A stretch of 64,000 nucleotides of DNA from Enhygromyxa salina (GTDB taxonomy: Bacteria > Myxococcota_A > Polyangia > Nannocystales > Nannocystaceae). Under the pieces are notes generated by a model, which had not been told where the DNA came from, did no database searches, and saw nothing but the letters and a program-made list of their open reading frames with translations. A program made the position numbers and the translations under genes. Within the stretch, counting starts at the first letter, position 1; every line of letters begins with the position of its first letter. The stretch is from positions 1 through 64,000 of the forward strand of contig NZ_JMCC02000061.1 in assembly GCF_000737335.2 (NCBI RefSeq), in the 5' to 3' direction. Positions 15,588 to 24,712 of this stretch are shown piece after piece.

Positions 15588-18500
15588 CAAGCCAGCCTAG
15601 CGAGACCAAGAAGCCCAACCAGGCGCTCAAGACGTACTGGAGCAGCATCGCGCGTCGCAAGACCAAGCTCAACGTGCTCGGCAGCGCGGGTGCAGGGGCG
15701 GAATTCCCCCCGGGCGCCGACGAGCTGGTCGTTGAAGGCGGCGCTTCGCGTCGCAAGTTCATGGGCCTGCTCGGCGCCTCGACGGCGCTGGCCGGGCTCA
15801 CGTCGACTGGCTGCGTGCGCAAGCCGGTCCAGAACATCATGCCCTTCGCCAAGCGCCCCGAGGATCTGATCCCGGGCGTGCCCACCTACTACGCCACCGC
15901 GGTGCAGGTTGGGGCAACGGTCATGGGTCTGCTGGTCGAGAGCCAAGACGGGCGGCCCACCAAGATCGAGGGCAACCCGCAGCACTCGGGCTCGCAGGGC
16001 GCCACAGACGTCTGGGCCCAGGCGACGATCCTCAACCTCTATGATCCCGAGCGCTCGACCACGCCGCGCTCGAAGACCGTCAGCGCCCACGCGTTCGCGG
16101 CCCCGGGCCAGGGGGTCCAGGCCAAAGAGCAGGTCGCCCACGGCATGTGTGAGCGGCTGCGCGAGCTGACCCTCGAGGACACCAAGTCAATCGACGCTGG
16201 CAACGCGGCCAAGACCAAGTGCGAAGCGCTGATCGAGAGCAGCGGCGTCTGGAACGTCTACATCGGCGAGGACGGCCGCGAGGTCACCGAGCTCAGCGTC
16301 GAGTGGGACACCCAAGTCCCGACCAACTGGGGCGACGCTTGGGCCGCGCTCAGCGAGAAGTTCGCCGCGCTCCACGGGGCTGGCGGCGAGGGTGTGGCGT
16401 TGGTGGTGCCGGGCAGCTTGTCGCCCAGCTTCCGCGCGCTGCAGCAGCGCTTCGTCCAGACCTATCCCAAGGCCATGGTCGTGCTCGACGACCCAACCTA
16501 TCCAATCAACTCGATCCGCGCCGCCGAGATGGTCGCGGGCGAGGGCGCGCGCGCGTTCCATAGCCTGGAAGAGGCAACGGTCATCGTCGCGGCGGACTCG
16601 GACTTCCTGGGCATCGAGCAAGACCACGTCCGCTTGGCCCGCGAGTACGGGAAGCGGCGCAAGCTCGCCAAGCCCGAGGACACGGCCGGGATGAACCGGC
16701 TCTACGTCGTCGAGCCCCACCTGACCAGCACGGGCGCGCAAGCCGACGAGCGGCTGCGGCTGCCGGCCGGTGATGTGATCGACTTCCTCGCGGCGCTGAT
16801 CGTCACGCTGGTCGAAGATCACGGCGTGGCGCTGCCGCCCGGGTCCGAGCAGTTCGCCTCGGTGATCGGGCCGCGCGGTCAGTTCGACCTTCGCACCCAG
16901 CGCTTCGTCGCTGCGCTCGCCGAAGATCTGTTCAAGCGGATCCAGCCTGGCGCGGCCGATCAGATCGGCCAGTCCAAGACCGAGCGCGTGTGCGTGCTGG
17001 TCGGCGAGCGTCAGCCGCCGCTGGCCCACGGCCTCGCGTACTTGCTCAACGCGACCTTGCTGTCCGCGAGCGCCAACCCGCCTGGGCCGCTGCGCTTCAA
17101 CCACCGGCTCGACACGGTCCCCTACGCCGATCTGACGGCGCTGGCCGCCGGGCTCGAGGCCAAGACGATCCACACCGTGGTCTGCCTTGGCACCAACCCG
17201 GTCTACGACGCGCCCGGCAAGCTCGGCCTCGCAGACAAGCTGGCCAGCGCCAAGCTGGTCGTTCACGCCGGCACCCACCACGACGAGACTGGTCAGATCG
17301 CCCACTGGCACCTGCCGCTCTCGCACTTCCTCGAAGCGTGGGGCGACCTCGAGGCGATCGACGGCACGACCTCGATCCAGCAGCCGCTGATCGCACCGCT
17401 GCACGACAGCCGCAGCGCCCTCGAGATCCTCTCGATGCTGGTGCCGCACCAAGACGCGGCCAGCGGTGAGTGGGCGCTGAGCAGCGTCGAAAAGCCAGGC
17501 GACAAGCTGGTCCGCGACTACTGGAACTCGGAGATCGCCAGCGCCAGCGCGCGCACGGGCAACCCCGCGACCTTGTCGGATCGGGTCTGGCGTCGCTGGC
17601 TGCACGAGGGCCTGGTCTCTGGGATCGCCCGCAGCCCAACGATGGTGCGGCCCAACAAGTGGCAGCCCTTCGCGGACATGATGGTCGGTCGCCGGGTCGA
17701 AGAGGGCCCCTACGAGATCAACTTCCATCTCGACCCCAAGGTGCTCGCTGGCGAGTTCAGCAACAACGGTTGGATGCAGGAGCTCCCGCACCCGATCAGC
17801 AAGCTGACTTGGGACAACGGCGCGTACATCTCGGCGGTCACGGCCCGCGAGCTCGGCGTCGAGAACGGCGACAACCTGGCGATCAAGGTCGGCGACGCGA
17901 GCATCTCGGTGCCCGCGTGGATCGCCCCTGGTCAGCATGATCACACCGTCTCGCTCGCGCTCGGCTACGGCCGCCGCGGGATCGGGACCGTCGCCGACGA
18001 GGCCGGCTTCGACGTCAACCCGCTGCGCCGCGACGAGGCTCGGTGGTTTGTGCGCGGCGAGGTCAGCCGCGGCTCGGGCAACCACCTGCTGGTCTCGACC
18101 CAGGACTACGGCCTGCTCGATCCCGACGGCGAGGCCGGCACGCCGATCCTCAACTACGACGCGCGTCCGATCTACCGCGAGACCGACACTGCGGGGTTCA
18201 AGAAGGATCCGAACTTCTCGCAGAAGGGCGACCTGATGCCCAAGGAGCGGCTCAAGGAGCCCTGGTCGCGCTACGACCAGGCCACCCATCCCACGCTGTC
18301 GGTGCCGATCATGCACGGCCCGCATCAGTGGGCGATGAGCATCGACCTCAACAGCTGCATCTCGTGCAACGCGTGCGTGATCGCCTGTCAGGCAGAGAAC
18401 AACATCCCGGTCGTCGGCAAGAAAGAAGTCTCCAACGGCCGCGAGATGCACTGGATGCGCATCGATCGCTACTACACCGGCCCGGAGGACAACCCCGACG

Positions 18501-19069
18501 CCGTCGTGATGCCGATGCTCTGCCAGCACTGCGAGACGGCGCCGTGCGAGAACGTGTGCCCGGTCGCGGCCACGGTGCACAGCCCCGAGGGCCTCAACGA
18601 GATGGCCTACAACCGCTGTATCGGGACGCGCTACTGCGCCAACAACTGCCCGTACAAGGTCCGGCGCTTCAACTTCTTCCACTACAACGAGTACATCCCG
18701 CTGACGGAGCAGATGCAGAAGAACCCCGACGTCACCGTCCGGTTCCGCGGCGTCATCGAGAAGTGCAGCTACTGCGTGCAGCGCATCAACTCGGCCAAGA
18801 TCGAGGCCCACATCGACGGGCGCGACAAGGTCCGCGACGGCGAGGTCGTCACCGCCTGCGAGCAGGTCTGCCCGACCCAGGCGATCGTCTTTGGCGACAT
18901 CTCGGACCCCGGCAGCCGGGTCTCCGAGCTCAAGTACTCCACCCGCAACGAGGACTACCGTGAGCGCGAGCAATCCTTGCGCGAATACGCGGTCCTCCAA
19001 GACCTCCTGACCAAGCCGCGGACCACCTACCTGGCCCGCGTGCGCAACCCCAACCCCAAGCTCGCGTGA
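15584..19069 (+). CDS. actB: ActB, fused molybdopterin-oxidoreductase-like and Fe-S subunit of alternative complex III
   Basis: A 1161-aa fusion of a B1 domain (molybdopterin oxidoreductase fold) and a B2 ferredoxin domain. The start at 15584 is fixed by the ATGA overlap with actA. A twin-arginine motif RRKFM (56-60) precedes a hydrophobic stretch and TSTGC (C77), suggesting Tat export and perhaps lipid attachment. The C-terminal part (from C925, CISCNACVIAC) holds four Cys clusters, including CQHCETAPCENVCP, CIGTRYCANNCP and CSYCVQR...CEQVCP, as expected for three [4Fe-4S] and one [3Fe-4S] centres. By family knowledge the B1 part lacks the molybdenum cofactor. The subunit transfers electrons inside the complex. 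Confidence 0.95.
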   Translation: MTSQPSETKKPNQALKTYWSSIARRKTKLNVLGSAGAGAEFPPGADELVVEGGASRRKFMGLLGASTALAGLTSTGCVRKPVQNIMPFAKRPEDLIPGVPTYYATAVQVGATVMGLLVESQDGRPTKIEGNPQHSGSQGATDVWAQATILNLYDPERSTTPRSKTVSAHAFAAPGQGVQAKEQVAHGMCERLRELTLEDTKSIDAGNAAKTKCEALIESSGVWNVYIGEDGREVTELSVEWDTQVPTNWGDAWAALSEKFAALHGAGGEGVALVVPGSLSPSFRALQQRFVQTYPKAMVVLDDPTYPINSIRAAEMVAGEGARAFHSLEEATVIVAADSDFLGIEQDHVRLAREYGKRRKLAKPEDTAGMNRLYVVEPHLTSTGAQADERLRLPAGDVIDFLAALIVTLVEDHGVALPPGSEQFASVIGPRGQFDLRTQRFVAALAEDLFKRIQPGAADQIGQSKTERVCVLVGERQPPLAHGLAYLLNATLLSASANPPGPLRFNHRLDTVPYADLTALAAGLEAKTIHTVVCLGTNPVYDAPGKLGLADKLASAKLVVHAGTHHDETGQIAHWHLPLSHFLEAWGDLEAIDGTTSIQQPLIAPLHDSRSALEILSMLVPHQDAASGEWALSSVEKPGDKLVRDYWNSEIASASARTGNPATLSDRVWRRWLHEGLVSGIARSPTMVRPNKWQPFADMMVGRRVEEGPYEINFHLDPKVLAGEFSNNGWMQELPHPISKLTWDNGAYISAVTARELGVENGDNLAIKVGDASISVPAWIAPGQHDHTVSLALGYGRRGIGTVADEAGFDVNPLRRDEARWFVRGEVSRGSGNHLLVSTQDYGLLDPDGEAGTPILNYDARPIYRETDTAGFKKDPNFSQKGDLMPKERLKEPWSRYDQATHPTLSVPIMHGPHQWAMSIDLNSCISCNACVIACQAENNIPVVGKKEVSNGREMHWMRIDRYYTGPEDNPDAVVMPMLCQHCETAPCENVCPVAATVHSPEGLNEMAYNRCIGTRYCANNCPYKVRRFNFFHYNEYIPLTEQMQKNPDVTVRFRGVIEKCSYCVQRINSAKIEAHIDGRDKVRDGEVVTACEQVCPTQAIVFGDISDPGSRVSELKYSTRNEDYREREQSLREYAVLQDLLTKPRTTYLARVRNPNPKLA

Positions 19070-19096
19070 ACCCGGCGCAGGCGTAGCAGGCGTATC

Positions 19097-20482
19097 ATGG
19101 CTTCTAAAGAACGCGATCCTCTCGATCCAGTCCGCGGTCGGAAGCTCCTGGTCGAAGGCGGCCCGAGCTTCCACGACATCACAGAGCAGGTCTGCACGCC
19201 CGTCGAGCAGCCCAGCTTGGCGTGGTGGCTGGCGTTCCTGCCTTCGCTCGGTGCCCTCGGCATCTTCGGGGTGTCCCTGTTTTGGCTGCTGTGGCGCGGC
19301 GTCGGCGTGTGGGGCCTCAACAACCCCGTCGACTGGGGCTGGGCCATCGTCGACTTCGTGTTTTGGGTCGGCATCGGTCACGCCGGTACGCTGATCTCGG
19401 CGGTGCTGTTCCTGTTCCGGCAGCAGTGGCGCACGGCGGTCAACCGATCCGCCGAGGCCATGACCATCTTCGCGGTCATCTGCGCGTTGATGTTCCCCAC
19501 CTTCCACACCGGCCGCCCGTGGCTGCTGTACTGGGCGCTGCCGCTGCCCAACCAGATGCAGATGTGGCCCAACTTCCGCAGCCCGCTGCTGTGGGACGTG
19601 TTCGCGGTCTCGACCTACTTCACGGTCTCGCTGCTGTTTTGGTACATCGGTCTGGTCCCGGACTTGGCGACCATGCGCGACCGCGCAACCACCAAGATCC
19701 GCCGCGTCGCCTACGGGATCTTCGCGCTGGGCTGGCGCGGCTCAACCCGCCACTGGCAGCACTACGAGAAGGCCTACCTGCTGCTCGCTGGGCTTGCGAC
19801 CCCGCTGGTGCTCTCGGTCCACACGATCGTCAGCTTTGACTTCGCGGTCTCGCAGCTGCCCGGCTGGCACACCACGATCTTCCCGCCCTACTTCGTCGCG
19901 GGCGCGATCTTCTCTGGGTTTGCGATGGTGCTGACGCTGCTCATCCCGATCCGCAAGTGGTACGGGCTCGAGCACATCATCACGATCAAGCACCTCGAGA
20001 ACATGGCGAAGATCATCCTGCTGACCGGCAGCTTGGTCGGCTATGCCTACGCGATGGAGTTCTTCGTTGCCTGGTACTCGGGCAACCCCTACGAGAGCTT
20101 CGCGTTCGTGAACCGGGCGTTCGGGCCCTACGCCTGGGCCTACTGGATCATGATCAGCTGCAACGTGATCTCGCCGCAGCTGGTGTGGTTCGAGAAGATT
20201 CGGCGCAGCCCGGCGGCGCTGTTCGTGCTGTCGATCTTCGTCAACATCGGCATGTGGTTCGAGCGCTTCGTGATCACGGTGACCTCGCTCAGCCGCGACT
20301 TCCTGCCTTCTAGCTGGGACTACTACACGGCCACCATTTGGGACGTGGGCTTGCTGGTCGGCTCGTTCGGGCTGTTCTTCACCCTGTTTTGCCTGTTCGT
20401 CCGGTTTCTCCCGATGGTCGCCATCGCCGAGATCAAGTCGGTCATGCCCGCTGCCAACCCCCACCCACCGGGTGATCACTAG
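19097..20482 (+). CDS. actC: ActC, NrfD/PsrC-like quinol-binding membrane subunit
   Basis: A 461-aa polytopic protein of the NrfD family with about ten predicted TM helices, starting around residue 45 (WWLAFLPSLGALGIFGVSLFW). In alternative complex III, ActC and ActF are homologous membrane subunits; ActC is thought to hold the quinol site. Conserved features include DFVFWVGIGHAGTLISA and TFHTGRPWLLYWALPLPNQM. It lies between actB and actD with 27- and 12-base gaps. Confidence 0.94.
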   Translation: MASKERDPLDPVRGRKLLVEGGPSFHDITEQVCTPVEQPSLAWWLAFLPSLGALGIFGVSLFWLLWRGVGVWGLNNPVDWGWAIVDFVFWVGIGHAGTLISAVLFLFRQQWRTAVNRSAEAMTIFAVICALMFPTFHTGRPWLLYWALPLPNQMQMWPNFRSPLLWDVFAVSTYFTVSLLFWYIGLVPDLATMRDRATTKIRRVAYGIFALGWRGSTRHWQHYEKAYLLLAGLATPLVLSVHTIVSFDFAVSQLPGWHTTIFPPYFVAGAIFSGFAMVLTLLIPIRKWYGLEHIITIKHLENMAKIILLTGSLVGYAYAMEFFVAWYSGNPYESFAFVNRAFGPYAWAYWIMISCNVISPQLVWFEKIRRSPAALFVLSIFVNIGMWFERFVITVTSLSRDFLPSSWDYYTATIWDVGLLVGSFGLFFTLFCLFVRFLPMVAIAEIKSVMPAANPHPPGDH

Positions 20483-20494
20483 GAGCTGACTGCC

Positions 20495-21061
20495 ATGGAC
20501 AAGCCCAAGCCGCTCTCCAAGCAAGCTTCCAAGCCAAAGAAGTTCGGCGTGCTCGCCGAGTACGACAGCGCCGCGGCGATCTTCAAGGCCTGCGAGAAGG
20601 TCCGCGACGCTGGCTACAAACGCTGGGACTCCTACACCCCGTTCCCGGTCCACAACCTGGACAAGGCCATGGGCCTCAAGCCCTCGGTCCTGCCCTTCAT
20701 CGTGTTCGCGTGTGGCATGACTGGGGCGGCCTGCGGCCTGCTCTTGCAGTGGTGGTCGTCAACGATCGCGTACCCGCTGATCGTCGCCGGTAAGCCGCTG
20801 TTCTCGTTCCAGGCCAACGTGCCCGTGACCTTCGAGCTCGGGATCCTGTTCTCGGCGTTTGGCGCCGTGTTCGGGATGCTGGGCTTGAACAAGCTGCCCC
20901 AGCTCCATCACCCGCTGTTCAACGTCGCGCGGTTCACCCGCGTGACGGACGATCGCTTCTTCATTGCGATCGAGGCCAGTGACCCCAAGTACGACCTCGA
21001 CAAGACGCGCAAGCTGCTCGAAGCAACGGACGCCGTCGCGGTCGAGGAGGTCGACGACTAA
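20495..21061 (+). CDS. actD: ActD, small membrane subunit of alternative complex III (DUF3341)
   Basis: A 188-aa protein with a soluble N-terminal part and two central TM helices (about residues 62-83 and 108-129), ending in a soluble acidic tail. The motif YKRWDSYTPFPVHNLDKAMGL is the family hallmark of ActD/DUF3341. AGGAG at 20481-20485 overlaps the actC stop and supports the ATG. The stop overlaps the actE start (TAATG). It is a structural subunit with no cofactor ligands visible. Confidence 0.93.
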   Translation: MDKPKPLSKQASKPKKFGVLAEYDSAAAIFKACEKVRDAGYKRWDSYTPFPVHNLDKAMGLKPSVLPFIVFACGMTGAACGLLLQWWSSTIAYPLIVAGKPLFSFQANVPVTFELGILFSAFGAVFGMLGLNKLPQLHHPLFNVARFTRVTDDRFFIAIEASDPKYDLDKTRKLLEATDAVAVEEVDD

Positions 21062-21765
21062 TGCGCACGCCACAACAACACGCAACCTTCCGGCGCGGCG
21101 GGCAACTCGTGCTTGGCCTCGCCGTGGCCGCGACGATGACGGGCTGCTGGGGCAACCGCTCCGAGGATCCGCCGGTCCACGTGATCTGGAACATGGACTT
21201 CCAGGACAAGTGGGACGCGCAAGAGAAGACCGAGATGTTCGAGGACGGGCGGGCCATGCGTGCGCCGGTCGAGGGCACGGTCGCGCGCGGCTACCTCAAG
21301 GACGATGACCTGCTGTGGCGCGGTCGTGACTTCGACGGCCGCCTCGCCGACAAGCTGCCCGAGAGCATCAAGCTCGACGCGGCGCTGCTCGAGCGTGGGC
21401 ACGAGCGCTACGACATCTACTGCTCGCCTTGCCACGATCAGAGCGGGCAGGGGATGGGGCCGGTCACGATGCGCGGCGGCGGCTTCAAGGTCGCGCCGGC
21501 CAACCTCCACCAGGAGCGCTTGCTGCCGATGCCGCTTGGCTACTTCTACGAGGTCATCACCGACGGGAAGATGCCGAACATGCTGCCCTACGCAGCGCAG
21601 ATCCCCGTCGAGGATCGCTGGGCGATCGCCGTGTGGGTTCGGGCCCTGCAGATTCACGGCAAGGACAAGGGCTGGGCAGCTGAGCCGGTTGCCAGCGCGG
21701 CGGCCAACCCGGCCACGCCGGCTGACCCGGTCAACCCGCACACGGCTGAGGAGGGCGCACAATGA
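21061..21765 (+). CDS. actE: ActE, monoheme cytochrome c subunit of alternative complex III
   Basis: A 234-aa predicted lipoprotein (signal ending in TGC) with one heme site CSPCHDQSGQGMG and an axial Met candidate in DGKMPNMLPYA. ActE is the monoheme cytochrome that passes electrons towards the oxidase. It starts inside the actD stop and ends in an ATGA overlap with actF. The last 25 residues are an Ala/Pro-rich tail. Confidence 0.94.
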   Translation: MRTPQQHATFRRGGQLVLGLAVAATMTGCWGNRSEDPPVHVIWNMDFQDKWDAQEKTEMFEDGRAMRAPVEGTVARGYLKDDDLLWRGRDFDGRLADKLPESIKLDAALLERGHERYDIYCSPCHDQSGQGMGPVTMRGGGFKVAPANLHQERLLPMPLGYFYEVITDGKMPNMLPYAAQIPVEDRWAIAVWVRALQIHGKDKGWAAEPVASAAANPATPADPVNPHTAEEGAQ

Positions 21766-23084
21766 GTGCTCACCACAAACACGTCTCCGACATCGAAGAC
21801 AAGCAGATCCAGATCGACAAGGCGTCCCTGTGGGCCAAGCTCCCGATGATCGGGGTCGTGCTGGCGGTCATTGGGTTCGCGGTTGGTTACTTCGCGCCAA
21901 GCCCCGGCGGCGTGTTCGCCGAGGATGAACACCTGTGGCACGCCAAGCAGTGGACGGCGTACCTCAACGCGTTCATGTTCGTGATGTCGCTGGGCTTTGG
22001 TGGGTTGATCTTCGTGATCATCCAGCACCTGGTCCGGGCCAACTGGTCGATCGTGGTCCGGCGCATCGCCGAGAACGCGATGTTCACCCTGCCGTTCATC
22101 GCGCTGGGTGGGCTGCCCTTGTTGATGGGCGACACCGGCCAGAACGTGTTCGAGTGGATGCACGTCGAGGAGATGCTCCACGACCCCATGCTCAAGGCCA
22201 AGGCCGCGTACCTGAACAAAGAAGCGTTCGGGGTCCGGTTTGGGTCGTACTTGGTGCTGTGGGGCGGCCTGAGCTTCCTGTTCTGGAAGTGGTCGCGGGC
22301 CCAGGACAACGCCAAGACCACCGAAGAGGCCGAGGCGCTGTCGTACAAGCAGCGGTTCTTGGCGCCGATCGGTCTGGTCATCTTTGGCCTGTCGATGACC
22401 TTCGGGGCGTTCGACTTCATGATGTCGCTCGACCCGCACTGGTTCTCGACGATCTTCGGCGTCTACTACTTTGCCGGCATCGCCGTCAGCTTCCACGCGT
22501 TCTTGGCGATCGTGTGCTTCTTCCTGCAGCGCAGCGGGAAGCTCCAGGGCGTCGTCACGCCGGAGCACTATCACGACCTCGGCAAGTTCATGTTCGGGTT
22601 CACTGTGTTCTGGACCTACATCGGGTTCAGCCAGTACTTCCTGATCTGGTACGCGAACATCCCCGAGGAGACCGACTGGTTCCAGTATCGGGCCCACGGC
22701 CAGTGGCTGACCCTCAGCATCGCCGTGATCCTGGGTCGCTTCGTGCTTCCGTTCTTCTTGCTGCTTCGCCGCAGCTGGAAGCGCAACCCGAACTACCTGG
22801 TGTGGATGGCCTTCTTCGTCGTCGGCATGCAGTTCGTCGACATGTTCTGGCTGATCCAACCGCCCTTCGCCCACCACGCGGCGTCGGCGGCGGACAAGGC
22901 CGGCGCGGTCGAGGTCGCCACCTACTTCCAAAACAGCATCACGCTCACGGGCGCTGACGTCGGCTACTTCGTCGGCTTCCTCGGCGTGTTCCTGGCGCTG
23001 TTTGGGTGGTCGCTGGTGACCAGCAAGCTGGTCCCGATCCAAGACCCGCGGCTCGAAGAGTCGCTCAACCACGAGAACTTCTAG
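21762..23084 (+). CDS. actF: ActF, second NrfD-like membrane subunit of alternative complex III
   Basis: A 440-aa polytopic protein, homologous in fold to ActC, with about ten TM helices. Characteristic stretches are DEHLWHAKQWTAYLNAFMF, FDFMMSLDPHWFSTIFGVYYF and FWTYIGFSQYFLIWYANIPEE. ActF forms part of the membrane arm and has been proposed to take part in proton conduction. It is coupled to actE by an ATGA overlap and is followed 12 bases later by a single-TM protein gene. Confidence 0.94.
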   Translation: MSAHHKHVSDIEDKQIQIDKASLWAKLPMIGVVLAVIGFAVGYFAPSPGGVFAEDEHLWHAKQWTAYLNAFMFVMSLGFGGLIFVIIQHLVRANWSIVVRRIAENAMFTLPFIALGGLPLLMGDTGQNVFEWMHVEEMLHDPMLKAKAAYLNKEAFGVRFGSYLVLWGGLSFLFWKWSRAQDNAKTTEEAEALSYKQRFLAPIGLVIFGLSMTFGAFDFMMSLDPHWFSTIFGVYYFAGIAVSFHAFLAIVCFFLQRSGKLQGVVTPEHYHDLGKFMFGFTVFWTYIGFSQYFLIWYANIPEETDWFQYRAHGQWLTLSIAVILGRFVLPFFLLLRRSWKRNPNYLVWMAFFVVGMQFVDMFWLIQPPFAHHAASAADKAGAVEVATYFQNSITLTGADVGYFVGFLGVFLALFGWSLVTSKLVPIQDPRLEESLNHENF

Positions 23085-23096
23085 GGAGCTGCCACC

Positions 23097-23732
23097 ATGT
23101 CAGACCACGGACATCACGATCCCGGCGGACACGAGCTCGAGGCGGTCAACACCAAGCTGTTGTTTCGCCTGCTGATCTCGCTCTCGTTCATCACCCTCCT
23201 GGCCTGCGTGGTGGTGGTGCAATGGTTCTACTCGCAGCGGCGTGAGCTCGACGCCCAGTACGCGGCCGAAGGCTCGACCTTCTTGCTCGAGTACAAGGCC
23301 AAGATGGCCAAGGACCTCGAGGGCATCGATCGGGTCGCGCAGGACGTCGCCGGCAACCCCTCGCTGCTGGTCGCGCCGCCGCCTCCGTCCGGTTGGATGC
23401 ACCCCGACGACCTCGTCGCGGGTGTGGTGGCGGCTCCGGCTGACGAGCCCGCGGGCGATGCCCACGGTGCAGAGGAGCACGACGTCGAAGCGCCCGTGCC
23501 CGTCGAGCCCCCAGAAGGTGACGCAGAGGGCGAGCCGGCAGAGGATGACGGCGACGTCGAGGACGACGCCGCGCCCGAGCCCGCCGAGCCCAAGCCCGCC
23601 GACGCCGAGAAGCCGGCCAAGCCCGCTGACGGCGACGACGCCGAGAAGCCGGCCAAGCCCGCGCAGCCGGCCAAGCCCGCTGAAGACGAAGCCAAGCCCG
23701 CCGATCCCAAGCCCGCCGACGACGGCGAGTGA
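23097..23732 (+). CDS. Single-TM subunit candidate with a Lys-Pro-Ala-rich tail (ActG position)
   Basis: A 211-aa protein with a His-rich N-terminus (MSDHGHHDPGGH), one TM helix (about residues 23-43, LLFRLLISLSFITLLACVVVV) and a short conserved-looking domain (YAAEGSTFLLEYKAKMAKDLEGID, PSGWMHPDDLVAGV). From residue 110 onward it becomes low complexity, with acidic Ala/Pro stretches and repeats of EKPAKPA and similar. No heme or metal motif is present. In some bacteria a small ActG follows actF; the position here matches, but sequence homology cannot be judged. GGGAGCT before the ATG is the likely RBS. Confidence 0.75.
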   Translation: MSDHGHHDPGGHELEAVNTKLLFRLLISLSFITLLACVVVVQWFYSQRRELDAQYAAEGSTFLLEYKAKMAKDLEGIDRVAQDVAGNPSLLVAPPPPSGWMHPDDLVAGVVAAPADEPAGDAHGAEEHDVEAPVPVEPPEGDAEGEPAEDDGDVEDDAAPEPAEPKPADAEKPAKPADGDDAEKPAKPAQPAKPAEDEAKPADPKPADDGE

Positions 23733-23760
23733 GATCGCAGCCGAAGTCCCCACTTTTTGC

Positions 23761-23788
23761 TGAGCCGTCCAAACTGAGCCGTCCAAAC
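23761..23788 (+). repeat. Exact 14-bp tandem duplication upstream of the second sco gene
   Basis: TGAGCCGTCCAAAC occurs twice back to back (23761-23774 and 23775-23788), ending 9 bases before the ATG at 23798. It lies in the 65-base gap between the preceding stop and this start. Confidence 0.85.
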
Positions 23789-23797
23789 GAGTCCCCC

Positions 23798-24712
23798 ATG
23801 ACCCCGCGCTCCACAGCCTCCAAGCTCTTCGACGTGATCGTCACGTCGCTCGGGCTATTGGTTGCGGGGTTGCTGGTGTTGGGGACCGCGCAGGCCCGCC
23901 CGGGCCGCGACGGCCCGCGCCTGGGTGACGCCCGCGCCGGCAAGAACCTCTCGCCCGAGGCCAACGAGATCGCCGTCGACGAGATGCTCGGCGGTCGGCT
24001 CGACATGGATCTTGCGTTCGTCGATCACAACGGCAAGTCCGTGAAGCTCGGCGACTACTTTGACGGTGAGCGGCCGGTGCTGCTCACGCTCAACTACTTC
24101 CGCTGCCCAACCCTGTGCAGCCTGCAGCTCAACGGCCTGACCCGCACGCTCAACCAGTTCGACTGGCAGCCCGGCGACGAGTACCGGATCGTCACGGTCA
24201 GCATCGATCCCCGCGAAGGTCCCGAGCTCGCCGCCAGCAAGCGGGCGTCGCACCTCGAGGAGCTCGGGGTTCAGGATCTAGACTGGAGCTTCCTGACCGG
24301 CGACGCCGCGCAGATCCGCATGCTCGCGGCCCAGCTCGGAATCGGCTACGCCTACGACGCGGAGCAAGATCAGTACGCGCACCCGGCCGTGCTGATGTTC
24401 GCGTCCCCCGAGGGCAAGGTCGCCCGGTATCTCTACGGCCTCGAGTATCAGCCCAGCGACGTCAAGTTTGCGCTGATCGAGGCATCCGAGGGGCGCGTTG
24501 GCAGCCCCGTCGACAAACTCATCTTGTCCTGCTTCCACTACGACGCGTCGTTGGGGGAGTATGGTCCCTTTGCGATGGGGATAATGCGCCTTGGCGGCGC
24601 ATTCATGGTCCTCATCGTCGGAATTCCACTGGTCTTCGTCTGGCGGCGCGAACGTCGTCGGCGGATTCACCCCCTGGGTGGAAACCCCAGCGAGCTGGAG
24701 GCAACGGCGTGA
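23798..24712 (+). CDS. SCO1/SenC copper chaperone (second copy)
   Basis: A 304-aa periplasmic SCO protein with an N-terminal signal anchor (residues 10-32) and a C-terminal TM helix followed by a basic cluster (WRRERRRR), so it may be anchored at both ends. Copper ligands are CPTLC (C103, C107 in NYFRCPTLCSL) and H195 (YAHPAVLMF). It is only distantly like the first SCO at 13457 and has the longer architecture seen upstream of coxB in several groups. ATG 23798 is chosen because the signal segment begins there; a GTG at 23729 overlapping the previous stop is possible. Its stop overlaps coxB (GTGA). Confidence 0.9.
   Translation: MTPRSTASKLFDVIVTSLGLLVAGLLVLGTAQARPGRDGPRLGDARAGKNLSPEANEIAVDEMLGGRLDMDLAFVDHNGKSVKLGDYFDGERPVLLTLNYFRCPTLCSLQLNGLTRTLNQFDWQPGDEYRIVTVSIDPREGPELAASKRASHLEELGVQDLDWSFLTGDAAQIRMLAAQLGIGYAYDAEQDQYAHPAVLMFASPEGKVARYLYGLEYQPSDVKFALIEASEGRVGSPVDKLILSCFHYDASLGEYGPFAMGIMRLGGAFMVLIVGIPLVFVWRRERRRRIHPLGGNPSELEATA

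Noticed and set aside
15584..19069. actB as formate dehydrogenase or another molybdoenzyme
   Set aside because: The surrounding actA, actC, actD, actE and actF genes and the fused Fe-S domain fix it as ActB, which in known complexes has no molybdenum cofactor.
16187..19507. Over 1100-codon open frame antisense to actB
   Set aside because: actB has Tat motif, four Fe-S clusters and ATGA coupling; the antisense frame has no recognisable motif and spans the actB-actC junction.
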